From positions 49,262-113,261 of the forward strand of contig QIAN01000268.1 in assembly GCA_003225005.1 (NCBI GenBank): a DNA stretch of 64,000 nucleotides. The letters are read 5' to 3'. The position numbers and the translations under genes were made by a program. The number at the start of each line of letters is the position of its first letter. The first letter of the stretch is position 1. The notes beneath the pieces are model-generated. The model had not been told where the DNA came from and did not search any database. It saw nothing but the letters and a program-made list of their open reading frames with translations. Source of the stretch: Acidobacteriota bacterium (GTDB taxonomy: Bacteria; Acidobacteriota; Terriglobia; Terriglobales; Acidobacteriaceae). Of the stretch, positions 1 to 9,555 are shown one piece after another.

Positions 1-1
1 A

Positions 2-667
2 TTTGCTCGCCGCTTCGCCACCTACAAACGCGCTCACCTGATTTTGTCCGACATCGAAAACCTGGCCTCCATGGTGAACGATCCCAAGCGTCCTGTTCAG
101 TTCGTTTTCGCTGGCAAGGCCCACCCCAAGGACGAGCCCGGCAAGCGGATGCTTCAGCAGATCGCCATGCTGATGCGCGATCCAAAGTTCTCCGACAAAT
201 TTGTCTTCATCGAGGACTACGACATCAACGTCGGCCGCCACTTCGTGCAAGGCGTCGACGTATGGCTGAACAATCCTCGCCGTCCTCTCGAAGCTTCTGG
301 CACCAGCGGCCAGAAAGTCGTTTTGAATGGAGGCCTCAATCTCTCCGTGCCCGACGGTTGGTGGGCCGAGGCCTACGACGGCATGAACGGATTCGCCATC
401 GGCACCGGCAGAACTCACTCCAATGCCGATGTTCACGACGCCCGCGACGGCGAAGATCTTCACCGCACCCTTCGCGAAGAAGTCATTCCCCTTTATTATG
501 AGCGCGACCGCGACGGCCTGCCCCGCGGCTGGATCAAGCGCATGAAGCGCACCATCCGCACTCTGGGCTGGCGCTTCAACGCCGATCGCATGGTCATGGA
601 TTACACCCTGAAATGCTACGTCCCCGCCGCAGGAGGCACCTCCAGCGACATGCGAGTCACCTGGTAA
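2..667 (+). CDS. glgP: alpha-glucan (glycogen) phosphorylase family protein, 3' part only (5' end outside window)
   Basis: Open frame from window start reads FARRFATYKRAHLILSDIENLAS...FVFAGKAHPKDEPGKRM...VWLNNPRRPLEASGTSGQKVVLNGGLNLSVPDGWW, typical of the phosphorylase C-terminal region. Confidence 0.88.
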   Translation, partial: FARRFATYKRAHLILSDIENLASMVNDPKRPVQFVFAGKAHPKDEPGKRMLQQIAMLMRDPKFSDKFVFIEDYDINVGRHFVQGVDVWLNNPRRPLEASGTSGQKVVLNGGLNLSVPDGWWAEAYDGMNGFAIGTGRTHSNADVHDARDGEDLHRTLREEVIPLYYERDRDGLPRGWIKRMKRTIRTLGWRFNADRMVMDYTLKCYVPAAGGTSSDMRVTW

Positions 668-705
668 AAACAAATGTGGGGCCAGCCGCCCCCCGGTTGT
701 CCAGT

Positions 706-728
706 CGAGCAAAGCTCGGCATTTTTTT
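706..728 (+). terminator. putative intrinsic terminator after phosphorylase
   Basis: CGAGC-AAA-GCTCG stem followed by GCATTTTTTT. Confidence 0.5.
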
Positions 729-760
729 GCCGGTTCGCTGAGCACTACGATTCGTATCAG

Positions 761-780
761 GGCACGCCTACAGGCGTGCC
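761..780. repeat. REP-like perfect hairpin GGCACGCC-TACA-GGCGTGCC
   Basis: 8-9 bp perfect inverted repeat in the intergenic region. Confidence 0.55.
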
Positions 781-1275
781 ATAACCACCCCCCGCAAGAA
801 GGATTTGCCCAGGGCTCAGTTTACTTCCGCACAAAACGAGACCGTCGGGGGGGAAATTATGAGCACCAGCGATGCTCTCGTCTGCGAACTTCGGCTCACC
901 GAGGGGGAAACGATCCTTAAAGACCAATCAAGGAGAGCACCCGTTCTTCGTAAGTGAGGCCTAGGTATTCCACGATGATCCGGAAGCCCCCGGCGCGAAG
1001 CGTCTGCCCGGACAGCGAGTCCCCTTTCCTTTCAACAACTTAACTCCATTTAATGCGCCATAGCGCCACTCAACCCGAATTCTGCTCATTTCGTTGGGTT
1101 ATGGATGCGTCATTACCTAGCCCTGCAATAACATAACCTCAGTTACTGACCCCAGAGCTATACGTGTATTTCAAGCCATGCCACGGGAAAGTCACAGGTT
1201 CAGGATCGCGGTAAATTGAGAGGGGCTTTAGCCCCGAGATGTTGAATTTGAGCTAACAAAGGCCAAAAGTCGAGA

Positions 1276-1303
1276 GCTAAATGCTAGGAGCTAAAAGCTA
1301 ACA
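1276..1303 (+). repeat. heptad tandem repeat GCTAAAT GCTAGGA GCTAAAA GCTAACA ending on the A of the start codon
   Basis: Four contiguous 7-bp units GCTARNN immediately before the 1303 ATG. Confidence 0.75.
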
Positions 1304-3591
1304 TGCGCAAGCCGATCAAGTACGTGGAAAAGGCAGTCACCGTCGTCGCCAAAGGCGCCTGGGTTGTCTTCGATCGTTTCAACCGGATCCAGCCCAACCC
1401 CTCGCCAACTCCCAAGTGGTCCGACAAGCCTCTGCTCAAGTCCTACGAAAAGTCCAAGCCACCGCTCGGCTGGCCGCGCTCCACGGATTCGCTGTGTCCG
1501 AAGTGTGTACCGGAAATCCGTCAGCAGATTCTCGATGGACACTTGCCTCACGAAGTTCTGATGAACGAAAAGGTCGGCGAGATTAAAGCCACCATCGTCG
1601 AGCGCGACGGCAAAATCCTCATGGTCAAGGACTGCCCCACGCACGGTCACTTCGAAGATGTGATGTCGATTGACCCTGAATTCTCGCGCCATCTCGAAGA
1701 CGTTTTCCCCGGTCGCGATATCAAGGCCCACAACGACGAGAAGCTGCACCATCACGGCTCCTCCACCGTGAAGTACGGACGCGGCTCCGTGCTCACCATC
1801 GATCTCACCAACCGCTGCAACATGATGTGCGATCCCTGTTTCATGGACGCGAACCAGGTCGGCTTCGTCCACGAGCTGACATGGCAAGAAATTAAGCAGA
1901 TGCTCGACAACGCCATCACCATCAAACCCCGCCGCCAGATGTCGGTCCAGTTCTCCGGCGGAGAGCCCACGTTGTCGCCCTACTTTTTGGACGCCGTCCG
2001 CTACGCCCGCAAAGTCGGATACAACTCCGTGCAGGCCGCGACCAACGGAATCGAATTCGCGAAGAGTTTTGAATTCGCCCAACAAGCCGCCGAAGCCGGC
2101 ATGCGCTACGCCTACCTGCAATTCGACGGAATCGGCAACGCCGCCAACGCCCATCGGATGGTGGGAAACTTGTTCGACGTAAAATTGAAAGCCATCGAAA
2201 ACCTTCACAACGCCGGAGTAGAAATCGTCCCTGTAGTCACGATCGTCAACGGCATCAACAACCAACAGGTCGGAAGAATTATCAAGTTCGCCTTAGACAA
2301 TCCCAAAAGAATTGGATTCCTGAGCTTCCAACCCGTAAGCTTCACCGGCCGCGACGAAGCTATAACCGACGACCGCCGTATAGCCCAACGGTACACGCTC
2401 TCTCATCTAGCCCACGACGTAAAAAATCAGACCGGCCTGGGCGAACCCAGCCGCGACTGGTTCCCCATCTCCTTCATGTCCACCTTCAGCGACTGGGCCG
2501 ATCTGATGCACGTAGAAGACAACAACAATGACTGGGGCCAACTAAGTTGCGGTTGTCATCCGAATTGTGGGACGGGGATGGCGATTATGATTGATAAGGA
2601 GACCAAGGAGGCAGTTCCGGTTACAGCTTTTCTTAAAGGAGATCAGCTGGCTAAGGATATTGCTAAGGTGAATGATGCGGCTCGAGGGAAGTTTCTGACG
2701 GTTTTTGGGATGGCTTTGTGTTTGATGAAGAACTACGATCCGTTTCAGTCGCCGACTCATTTCAAGTTGATGGATCTTTTGAAGAAGTTTGACAAGAACT
2801 TCAATGCGACCGGGAAGAACTATGGGAAGGTTGGTCCGGACCGGACTATTGATGATGTAATGAAGCGTCGCAACGACCGCTGGAACTTCCTGTTCATTGC
2901 GGGGATGTGGTTTCAGGATTTGTTCAACTATGATTTCCGGCGGACGGAGCAGTGCATTATTCCTTACGCCACGCAAGAAGGCGAGATTTCGTTCTGCGCC
3001 TACAACACGGGTGTGGGCTGGCGGAACATTATCGAGAAGATGCACATGACGGCCACGCTCACGAAGTGGTACGAAGAGCATGGGCGGCATGAAATCTTTG
3101 CCGGCGGCAAGAAAGTGAAGCTGGACGATGTGGCGCATTCGCTGCTGTTGCGTGACAACATCGTCACTACCGAGCTGCAACATGATCTCGACAAGTTGGG
3201 TATCGCGAAGAACGCTCGTGAAGAAAAGACGCGGGCGAGGGATCTGAAACAGAAACAGCAGGCTGCCGGTCAGGCCTCAGGCTCCGGGCTTCGGGCTTCA
3301 GAAGCGACTGACTCTGCGGTTCCGTCTTCCACGAGTGTGGCCAAGGGGCAGCATCGTGGGCCGCAGAAGCATGATGAGGCTTACAACGCGCGGATGGCGT
3401 CGCTATATCGCGAAGTTGTGTTGAAAGAGAAGCCGGTGGTGGCGGAGAACGGGTTCATCCCGCTCGGAGCGCTGCTGCAGGCTAAGGGAAACGGGAACGG
3501 GCACGGGCTCCCCCCTTTTGCAAGGGACGCGAAGGATGAGGCATCCTCGCAGGAGAAGGCGCAGGTTGCCGAGCCGGTCGCGGGAGATTAA
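1303..3591 (+). CDS. radical SAM protein, Tes/membrane-spanning-lipid-synthase-like
   Basis: CxxxCxxC motif (TNRCNMMCDPC), N-terminal SLCPKC...DCPTHGHF, GGEPTLSP, and C-terminal CGCHPNCG cysteine cluster. Confidence 0.85.
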   Translation: MRKPIKYVEKAVTVVAKGAWVVFDRFNRIQPNPSPTPKWSDKPLLKSYEKSKPPLGWPRSTDSLCPKCVPEIRQQILDGHLPHEVLMNEKVGEIKATIVERDGKILMVKDCPTHGHFEDVMSIDPEFSRHLEDVFPGRDIKAHNDEKLHHHGSSTVKYGRGSVLTIDLTNRCNMMCDPCFMDANQVGFVHELTWQEIKQMLDNAITIKPRRQMSVQFSGGEPTLSPYFLDAVRYARKVGYNSVQAATNGIEFAKSFEFAQQAAEAGMRYAYLQFDGIGNAANAHRMVGNLFDVKLKAIENLHNAGVEIVPVVTIVNGINNQQVGRIIKFALDNPKRIGFLSFQPVSFTGRDEAITDDRRIAQRYTLSHLAHDVKNQTGLGEPSRDWFPISFMSTFSDWADLMHVEDNNNDWGQLSCGCHPNCGTGMAIMIDKETKEAVPVTAFLKGDQLAKDIAKVNDAARGKFLTVFGMALCLMKNYDPFQSPTHFKLMDLLKKFDKNFNATGKNYGKVGPDRTIDDVMKRRNDRWNFLFIAGMWFQDLFNYDFRRTEQCIIPYATQEGEISFCAYNTGVGWRNIIEKMHMTATLTKWYEEHGRHEIFAGGKKVKLDDVAHSLLLRDNIVTTELQHDLDKLGIAKNAREEKTRARDLKQKQQAAGQASGSGLRASEATDSAVPSSTSVAKGQHRGPQKHDEAYNARMASLYREVVLKEKPVVAENGFIPLGALLQAKGNGNGHGLPPFARDAKDEASSQEKAQVAEPVAGD
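3274..3301 (+). repeat. heptad tandem repeat inside the radical SAM ORF (GCCTCAG GCTCCGG GCTTCGG GCTTCAG)
   Basis: Four contiguous 7-bp units encoding part of a low-complexity linker (QASGSGLRASEA). Confidence 0.7.
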
Positions 3592-3631
3592 GAGCAGCTT
3601 TCACGCTTCACCTATCAGCTATCAGGAAGGA

Positions 3632-3660
3632 CGGGCCGCCGCGAGGCGGCCCGAGTTTTT
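3632..3660 (+). terminator. intrinsic terminator after radical SAM gene
   Basis: CGGGCCGCC-GCGA-GGCGGCCCG perfect 9-bp stem, then AGTTTTT. Confidence 0.9.
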
Positions 3661-3789
3661 CTGATGCCGGCACTCTGGATTCCGACGCGTTGAAAACGAC
3701 GCGCGGACAGGTGGGCCAGCCCGCCATGTAGCGCAACTTCTCGATGCGCTTGCTTTCGCTGAAGACTACGAAAGTCATAAAAAACGACG

Positions 3790-4632
3790 CTGCCAGACGT
3801 GGTGGCGCATTCTGGCAAGGGGGGAGCGGCGCCGGCCGTTGATGCCAGCGGCAATATCTACCTCAACTCCGCGGACGGCAGTTTTAATGCAGACCAGGAT
3901 GGGAATAATTACGGAGACACGTTGCTGAAGTTGCAGCTTAACGGCAGCAGCTTTCAAGTCGTGGACTGGTTGACCCCTTACGATGAGGCCTGCATTGACC
4001 TCGACGATTTGGAACTTGGCTCCGCAGGCATTGCGTTGCTGCCAACGGACTCTACGAACGGCGCCAATCTGGCCATCGCCTTGAGTAAACAAGGCCGCCT
4101 CTTTCTGGTCAACACAGACAATCTCGGCAAGTTCAATGCCGGGGGAGACAACCAGATTAAGGAGGAATTTATGGTTGGGGCTTACACCTGCTCGGCCACG
4201 ACCACGGGCGCGGGCGCAGATGGTCCCAACTGGAACCGTCTGTATGGTACAGCGTCGTATTGGAATGGAAATGTCTATATGGGTGCATCGAATATGGCGC
4301 TGATGCAATACCAATTCCAGAATGGATTGCTGAACTCAACGCCGGTGGCAATGTCACCCACGACCTACGGCTATCGCGGGGCCAATACAGTTGTGTCCGC
4401 GAACGGAACTCAGAACACGATTGTTTGGGTCTACGAAAAAACGGCCACCGGCCTGGGGATATTGCACGCCTACGATGCTACGTCGGTTTCGACCGAGCTT
4501 TGGAACAGCGAGATGAACGTAACGCGCGACGCGCTGGGAGATGGCATCGGTTTTTCTACTCCGGTGGCTGTGAATGGTCGAGTGGTTACGACCTATGACA
4601 CCAGACTGGGGATTTTCGGATTGCTGCATTGA
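3790..4632 (+). pseudogene. N-terminally truncated PQQ/YVTN-type beta-propeller remnant
   Basis: Reads GGAFWQGG then shifts frame at a G6 run to AAPAVDASGNIYLNSADGSF...; C-terminal GFSTPVAVNGRVVTTYDTRLGIFGLLH resembles propeller C-termini. Confidence 0.6.
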
Positions 4633-4794
4633 TCGGATGAGATTCAACAGGGAAGTCGAAAGTCTGCGCGCCTATCTTTTTCGCGCATCTTGAAGTGCCT
4701 CGCCATCAGCGGTAGTATGACTTGCCGGCTGGAACCGGTCTCCGGGATCACTTTTTGCTGGAGTGGTTTTGGATCGTTCGAGCGAGGAAGTGGA

Positions 4795-5151
4795 ATGCCG
4801 CAAAACTACGTTCCCATCTTTATTTTTATGGCTTTCGTGGGTGTGCTGCTTCCACTCACGCTTCTGGCAGCCAAGCTGGTGCGACCGGACAACCCCAGCA
4901 AGTCGAAGCTGATGCCTTACGAGTGCGGTATCGATCCCATCGATAGCGCGCGGGGACGTTACACCGTCCGCTACTACATCGTGGCGATCCTGTTTGTGGT
5001 TTTCGACGTAGAGACCATCTTTCTATTTCCGTGGGCGGTGAAGTTCAAGGCGTTTGGGATCTTTGGCCTGGTCGAGATGCTGATCTTCCTCGGCATTCTG
5101 ATCGTGGGCTATATCTGGATTTGGAAGAAGGGCGCCCTCGAATGGGTTTAA
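4795..5151 (+). CDS. nuoA: NADH-quinone oxidoreductase subunit A
   Basis: MPQNYVPIFIFMAFVGVLLPL...PYECGIDPIDSARGRYTVRYYIVAILFVVFDVETIFLFPWAV. Confidence 0.95.
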   Translation: MPQNYVPIFIFMAFVGVLLPLTLLAAKLVRPDNPSKSKLMPYECGIDPIDSARGRYTVRYYIVAILFVVFDVETIFLFPWAVKFKAFGIFGLVEMLIFLGILIVGYIWIWKKGALEWV

Positions 5152-5477
5152 GTCCCGATCTCCAGATGGACAGCTCTCCGTCCGAAAGCTTCAGCGCGAG
5201 CCGCTGGACGCATGGCAACTTCCTTTTCCCCACTCGTCTCGTCGTAAGCCCGCAGCGTGTTACCCGGGTGAAGTCTCGGCTGTTCGGCAGCAATGAAGAG
5301 AGCATCGCCATGTCGAAAGTGGCATCGGTACATATTTCGACCGGCGTGTTCTGGTCGGAGATCCGAATCGAATCCAGCGGCGGAACCGATCCCATCACCA
5401 GCCAGGGCCACCGCAAAGCTGACGCACGGCGGATACGCGATCTGATCGAGACCTACCAGGCGCAATCCCGCGTGTAG
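5142..5477 (+). CDS. small conserved hypothetical, possible PH-like domain
   Basis: ATG overlaps nuoA stop region; TRLVVSPQRVTRVKSRLFGSNEESIAMSKVASVHISTGVFWSEIRIESSGG resembles bacterial PH-like segments. Confidence 0.55.
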   Translation: MGLSPDLQMDSSPSESFSASRWTHGNFLFPTRLVVSPQRVTRVKSRLFGSNEESIAMSKVASVHISTGVFWSEIRIESSGGTDPITSQGHRKADARRIRDLIETYQAQSRV

Positions 5478-5619
5478 AACCGGGATTGGACCTGGATCTG
5501 CGAGCTTAAGTTCGACACCATACCTTCACCGCTCTCGTTAATCAGAAATTCGTTCGCTGTTAACAGTTTTGTAGCAATCACAGTGTCTACTCCGCCTTTG
5601 CACTGAGAGGAGCACCACC

Positions 5620-7262
5620 GTGAGAAAACGCAGTATCGTGTTTGGATTCTCGCTTCTGTTGTCTGCTGCTGCCTTTGCGGTATCTGCGGAACGTCAGAAA
5701 GGCGGGGCAGAGAAAGAGGTTCGTCATGTTCTCCTGATCAGCGTCGATGGTCTGCACGCACTCGACGTCGCGAAATACGCTGCATCGCATCCTCATTCGG
5801 CTCTAGCAGAGCTTGCCAGCCACGGCGTCACTTATTCCGGCGCCAACACTCCGCAAAATTCCGACTCGTTTCCCGGACTTCTCGCTCTTTTGACGGGTGG
5901 CTCGCCGGTTACCTCCGGATTGCTTTACGACGTCAGCTACGACCGCACTATCTTCGACCCCACGAACACAACCTGCACCGGGACTGCGGGCAACATGATG
6001 GTTTTTGATGAGAGCATCGACAAGTACGACGCCCAGAACGTTTCTTTGAACGTGATCGATCCGGCCAAACTGCCTCGGCACCGCAACCCAAACGGCAACT
6101 GTGTAGCTTTGTGGCCTCACCAAGCGCTGCGGACGAATACGATCTTCGAAGTGGTTCGGGAGTCCGGTGGACACACCGCTTGGGAAGACAAGCATCTGCT
6201 TACGACCTGGTAAATGGGCCTTCCGGGTTCGGCGTCGAGGATCTTTACACTCCGGAAGTCACAGTCGAGGATCTTTACACTCCGGAAGTCACAAATGTCG
6301 GGGGACTTGACAATACCCATAGCGTGGTTTGCACCGTTCAGAATGATCAACTCAAGGTTCATGGCATCATCAATGAAATTCACGGTCTAAGACACGATGG
6401 CAAGCCTGGCCCCGGCGTTCCAGACGTCTTCGGTATGAACTTCCAGGCTGTGAGCGTCGGACAAAAGTTGGTCATCGACAACTATGACGGGACTTGTGTT
6501 GCCTACAAGGGCAGCCTGAACGGGCAACCGGGCGGCTACAAGGACGGCTCGGGCATACCAACCGCAGTTCTCGCTTACGCGCTGGATCAGACCGATGACG
6601 CCGTTGCGAGCCTGATCCAAGCCCTTAAGAATGAGAAGATCTACGACTCAACCTTGTTCATCGTTACCGCCAAGCACGGGCAGTCGCCCATCAATCCGGT
6701 CAAGACGAACAAGCCGGGTCACTTCGCCGACGTAGTTGCCTCTGTTCCTGATGGCAAGACAAACCTCGCGGCCATCGCCATCACCAGTGCTAATGCTTGC
6801 GCCACAAGCCCTTGCGGATTCGTGAATGACGATGACATCGCCCTCATCTGGCTTGCCGATCAGACCATGGGTCAGCAGGTCACGGACTACCTGAACACCA
6901 ACGCTCTTCCTCTATTTATCGATGAAGTAATGGGTGGAGACAAAATCATGCTCAGGTTCGGCGATCCGCCGAAGGACAGCCGTACACCCGATATCATCGT
7001 GCGTCCGAACTATGGCACGATCTATACAGGCTCGACGGCGAAAAATGCGGAGCACGGCGGCTACAACTACAGCGATACCAATGTCGACCTGCTCGTTTCG
7101 ATCCCTGGGCTGCAAGCGAAAACAATCAAGAGTCCGGTAACGACCGCGCAGGTGGCGCCGACCATCCTGCGGGCCTTGGGACTCGATCCCCAGGCTCTCA
7201 GGTCGGTTCGCGTGGAGAAGACTCACCCGCTGCCCGGCCTTGGGGTTGGCGAGAGTGAGTAA
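5620..7262 (+). pseudogene. alkaline phosphatase / type I phosphodiesterase family protein, frame disrupted near 6195
   Basis: Two overlapping frames (5620-6213, 6111-7262) join as ...HTAWEDKH|AYDLVNGPSGFGVEDLYTPEVT; a 1-nt deletion explains the shift. Confidence 0.75.
6234..6293 (+). repeat. perfect 30-bp tandem duplication
   Basis: GTCGAGGATCTTTACACTCCGGAAGTCACA present twice back to back, encoding VEDLYTPEVT x2. Confidence 0.97.
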
Positions 7263-7322
7263 TTGCGAAGTGCTTCAACGCCGTGGGATCAGCCTTGAGG
7301 CCTAGCATTGAAGTCGAGGACC

Positions 7323-7350
7323 GGCTGCTTAGTGCAGCCCGTCCTTTTAT
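7323..7350 (+). terminator. weak putative terminator/hairpin
   Basis: GGCTGC-TTAGT-GCAGCC then CGTCCTTTTAT. Confidence 0.4.
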
Positions 7351-7512
7351 GAGGGGCAATTTATTGTGGGCAAAGTACTTCGTGCAGTTTGTAGCTGCTG
7401 GATTTAAGACACCATCCTTTCACCTCTCTCGTTGACACAGTTTGCTCAAGCTGATAGAAGTTAACGTTCTTCTCGCGCACCTCAACGCCGGAGGTCTGCG
7501 CCGTCGACACTT

Positions 7513-8328
7513 ATGCCCGACGAAACCAAGCCGCCCGCTTCATCGCCCCCGGAAGCTGAGCCCAAGCCGACGGCGGATAAAACTGTTCCTCTGGGAGGAG
7601 TGAAGGCGACTACTTCCGGCTCGGTTCAGTCCGAAGCCAAGTCGGGAGAACCGGGCGGCGTGCCGCTGCCGGGAACGCCTCCAACACCAGATCCGGGGCT
7701 GGCGCCTCCACCGACTTCTCCGCCGCTAAAGGCGGGCAGCGCGCCCGCCGCTGCGGGAACACCCACTGCGGCTGCCGGGACTCCGGCAGCAAAACCTGCC
7801 GCGCCGGCGAAGCCCGCTGCTCCCGTGCCAACTGCCTGGAATTCGCCGATGGTGGCCAAGCTCAAGGCTCAGTTTGGTTCGGGCATGGAGGCGCTCACCT
7901 ATCTTGGCCAGAACTACATGACCGTGGACCGTTCTCTGATTCCGGAAATCTTGCAGGTTCTCCACAACGACGAGCAGTTCGATTACTGCGTGGACGTGAC
8001 TGCGGGGCACTATCCCCAACGGGAAAAGAAAGAATTTGATGTGATCTGGATACTTTATTCTTATGCTCGCAACGAACGAATCCGGGTGAAGACCCAGATC
8101 GGGGATGGCGAGAGTATTCCAAGCTCTGTTCCTATATGGCCGGCGGCGAACTGGCTGGAACGCGAAGTCTACGACATGTTTGGCATCAAGTTTGACGGAC
8201 ATCCAGACATGAAGCGGATTCTGCTGCCCGAGGGTTGGAAGGGGCATCCCCTGCGCAAGGACTACGGCATTTTGCAGCAGGACAACGAGTGGGTGCAGAT
8301 TAACCTGGGCATTGAAAGTGGACAATAA
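7513..8328 (+). CDS. nuoC: NADH-quinone oxidoreductase subunit C with long Pro/Ala-rich N-terminal extension
   Basis: C-terminal [39 protein letters not shown]; about 110 aa low-complexity N-terminus. Confidence 0.93.
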   Translation: MPDETKPPASSPPEAEPKPTADKTVPLGGVKATTSGSVQSEAKSGEPGGVPLPGTPPTPDPGLAPPPTSPPLKAGSAPAAAGTPTAAAGTPAAKPAAPAKPAAPVPTAWNSPMVAKLKAQFGSGMEALTYLGQNYMTVDRSLIPEILQVLHNDEQFDYCVDVTAGHYPQREKKEFDVIWILYSYARNERIRVKTQIGDGESIPSSVPIWPAANWLEREVYDMFGIKFDGHPDMKRILLPEGWKGHPLRKDYGILQQDNEWVQINLGIESGQ

Positions 8329-8400
8329 ACACTTGAGAGCTGTCGATGGCGGAAACTGATCTAGACAACTGACGAACCGGGCACTGAGTTAGAACGAGCA

Positions 8401-9555
8401 ATGACTGAGCCGACATCCTCCCTCTCGCATCTCGATGTGGAAGAGCGCGAGAAGCCGTTTCTTGACGCTAATGAACTCGTTATTAATATGGGGCCGCAAC
8501 ATCCGGCCACACACGGCGTTTTGCGTGTCATTTTGCGGCTTGATGGCGAGAAGGTTCTGGGGCTCGAATGTGTTATCGGGTACCTGCACCGAGGCGTGGA
8601 GAAGATTGCCGAGAACCGTACTTACGCGATGTTCAATCCCTACGTCGACCGCATGGATTACGTGGCCGCGGTCTCGAATGGGCTGGGATATTGTGAGGCG
8701 GTCGAAAAGCTGCTGGGCGTCGAAGCTCCGCCACGGGCCCAGCATGTTCGAGTAATCTTGACGGAGCTGAACCGCCTGACCAGTCATCAGCTCTGGCTGG
8801 GGACGCATGCGCTTGATATTGGCGCCATCACCCCGCTTTTCTACACCTTCCGTGATCGCGAAGAGATTCTGAAAATCTTCGAAAAATATTGCGGGGCGCG
8901 CCTCACCACGCATGCTTTCCGCATTGGCGGCCTGCAATATGAGACCTACGACGGTTTTGAGAAAGACGTAAAGAACTTCCTTACCTTTGTCGCTCCAAAA
9001 ATTGATGAGTACGAAGAACTGCTTACTACCAACCGCATCTGGGTGGAGCGCACGAAGGGTGTGGGTATCCTTTCCGGCCAGGATTGCATTGCGCTGGGCG
9101 TGACCGGCCCGGTGTTGCGGGCAAGCGGCGTGAAATGGGATCTGCGCAAGGCTCAGCCGTACGCCAACTATAAGAATTTCGACTTCGAGATTCCCGTCGG
9201 ACAGAATGGCGACACCTATGACCGGTATCTGGTGCGCATGGCTGAGATGCGGCAGTCGCTTCGCATCATCCAGCAGGCAGTAGATGCGCTGCCGGAAGGC
9301 CCCATTATGGCTAAGGTGCCGAAGGTGATGAAACCGCCGGTGGGCGAGGTTTACCACTCGATCGAAGCGCCCAAGGGCGAATTGGGATACTTCATTGTCA
9401 GCGATGGATCTACGCAGCCCTATCGCTTGCGCGTGCGGCCGCCCTCGTTCGTGAATCTCCAGGCCCTGGACAAGATGTGCCGCGGCCAGCTCGTGGCCGA
9501 CGTGATCGCGGTGATCGGTACGCTCGATATTGTTTTGGGCGAGGTCGACCGCTGA
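8401..9555 (+). CDS. nuoD: NADH-quinone oxidoreductase subunit D
   Basis: [45 protein letters not shown]... Confidence 0.97.
   Translation: MTEPTSSLSHLDVEEREKPFLDANELVINMGPQHPATHGVLRVILRLDGEKVLGLECVIGYLHRGVEKIAENRTYAMFNPYVDRMDYVAAVSNGLGYCEAVEKLLGVEAPPRAQHVRVILTELNRLTSHQLWLGTHALDIGAITPLFYTFRDREEILKIFEKYCGARLTTHAFRIGGLQYETYDGFEKDVKNFLTFVAPKIDEYEELLTTNRIWVERTKGVGILSGQDCIALGVTGPVLRASGVKWDLRKAQPYANYKNFDFEIPVGQNGDTYDRYLVRMAEMRQSLRIIQQAVDALPEGPIMAKVPKVMKPPVGEVYHSIEAPKGELGYFIVSDGSTQPYRLRVRPPSFVNLQALDKMCRGQLVADVIAVIGTLDIVLGEVDR

Noticed and set aside
1291-2265. Long minus-strand ORF of 324 aa (and several others antisense to nuo genes)
   Set aside because: Antisense to the well-supported radical SAM gene; composition typical of shadow ORFs in GC-rich sequence.
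8389-9357. 322-aa minus-strand ORF
   Set aside because: Fully antisense to nuoD.
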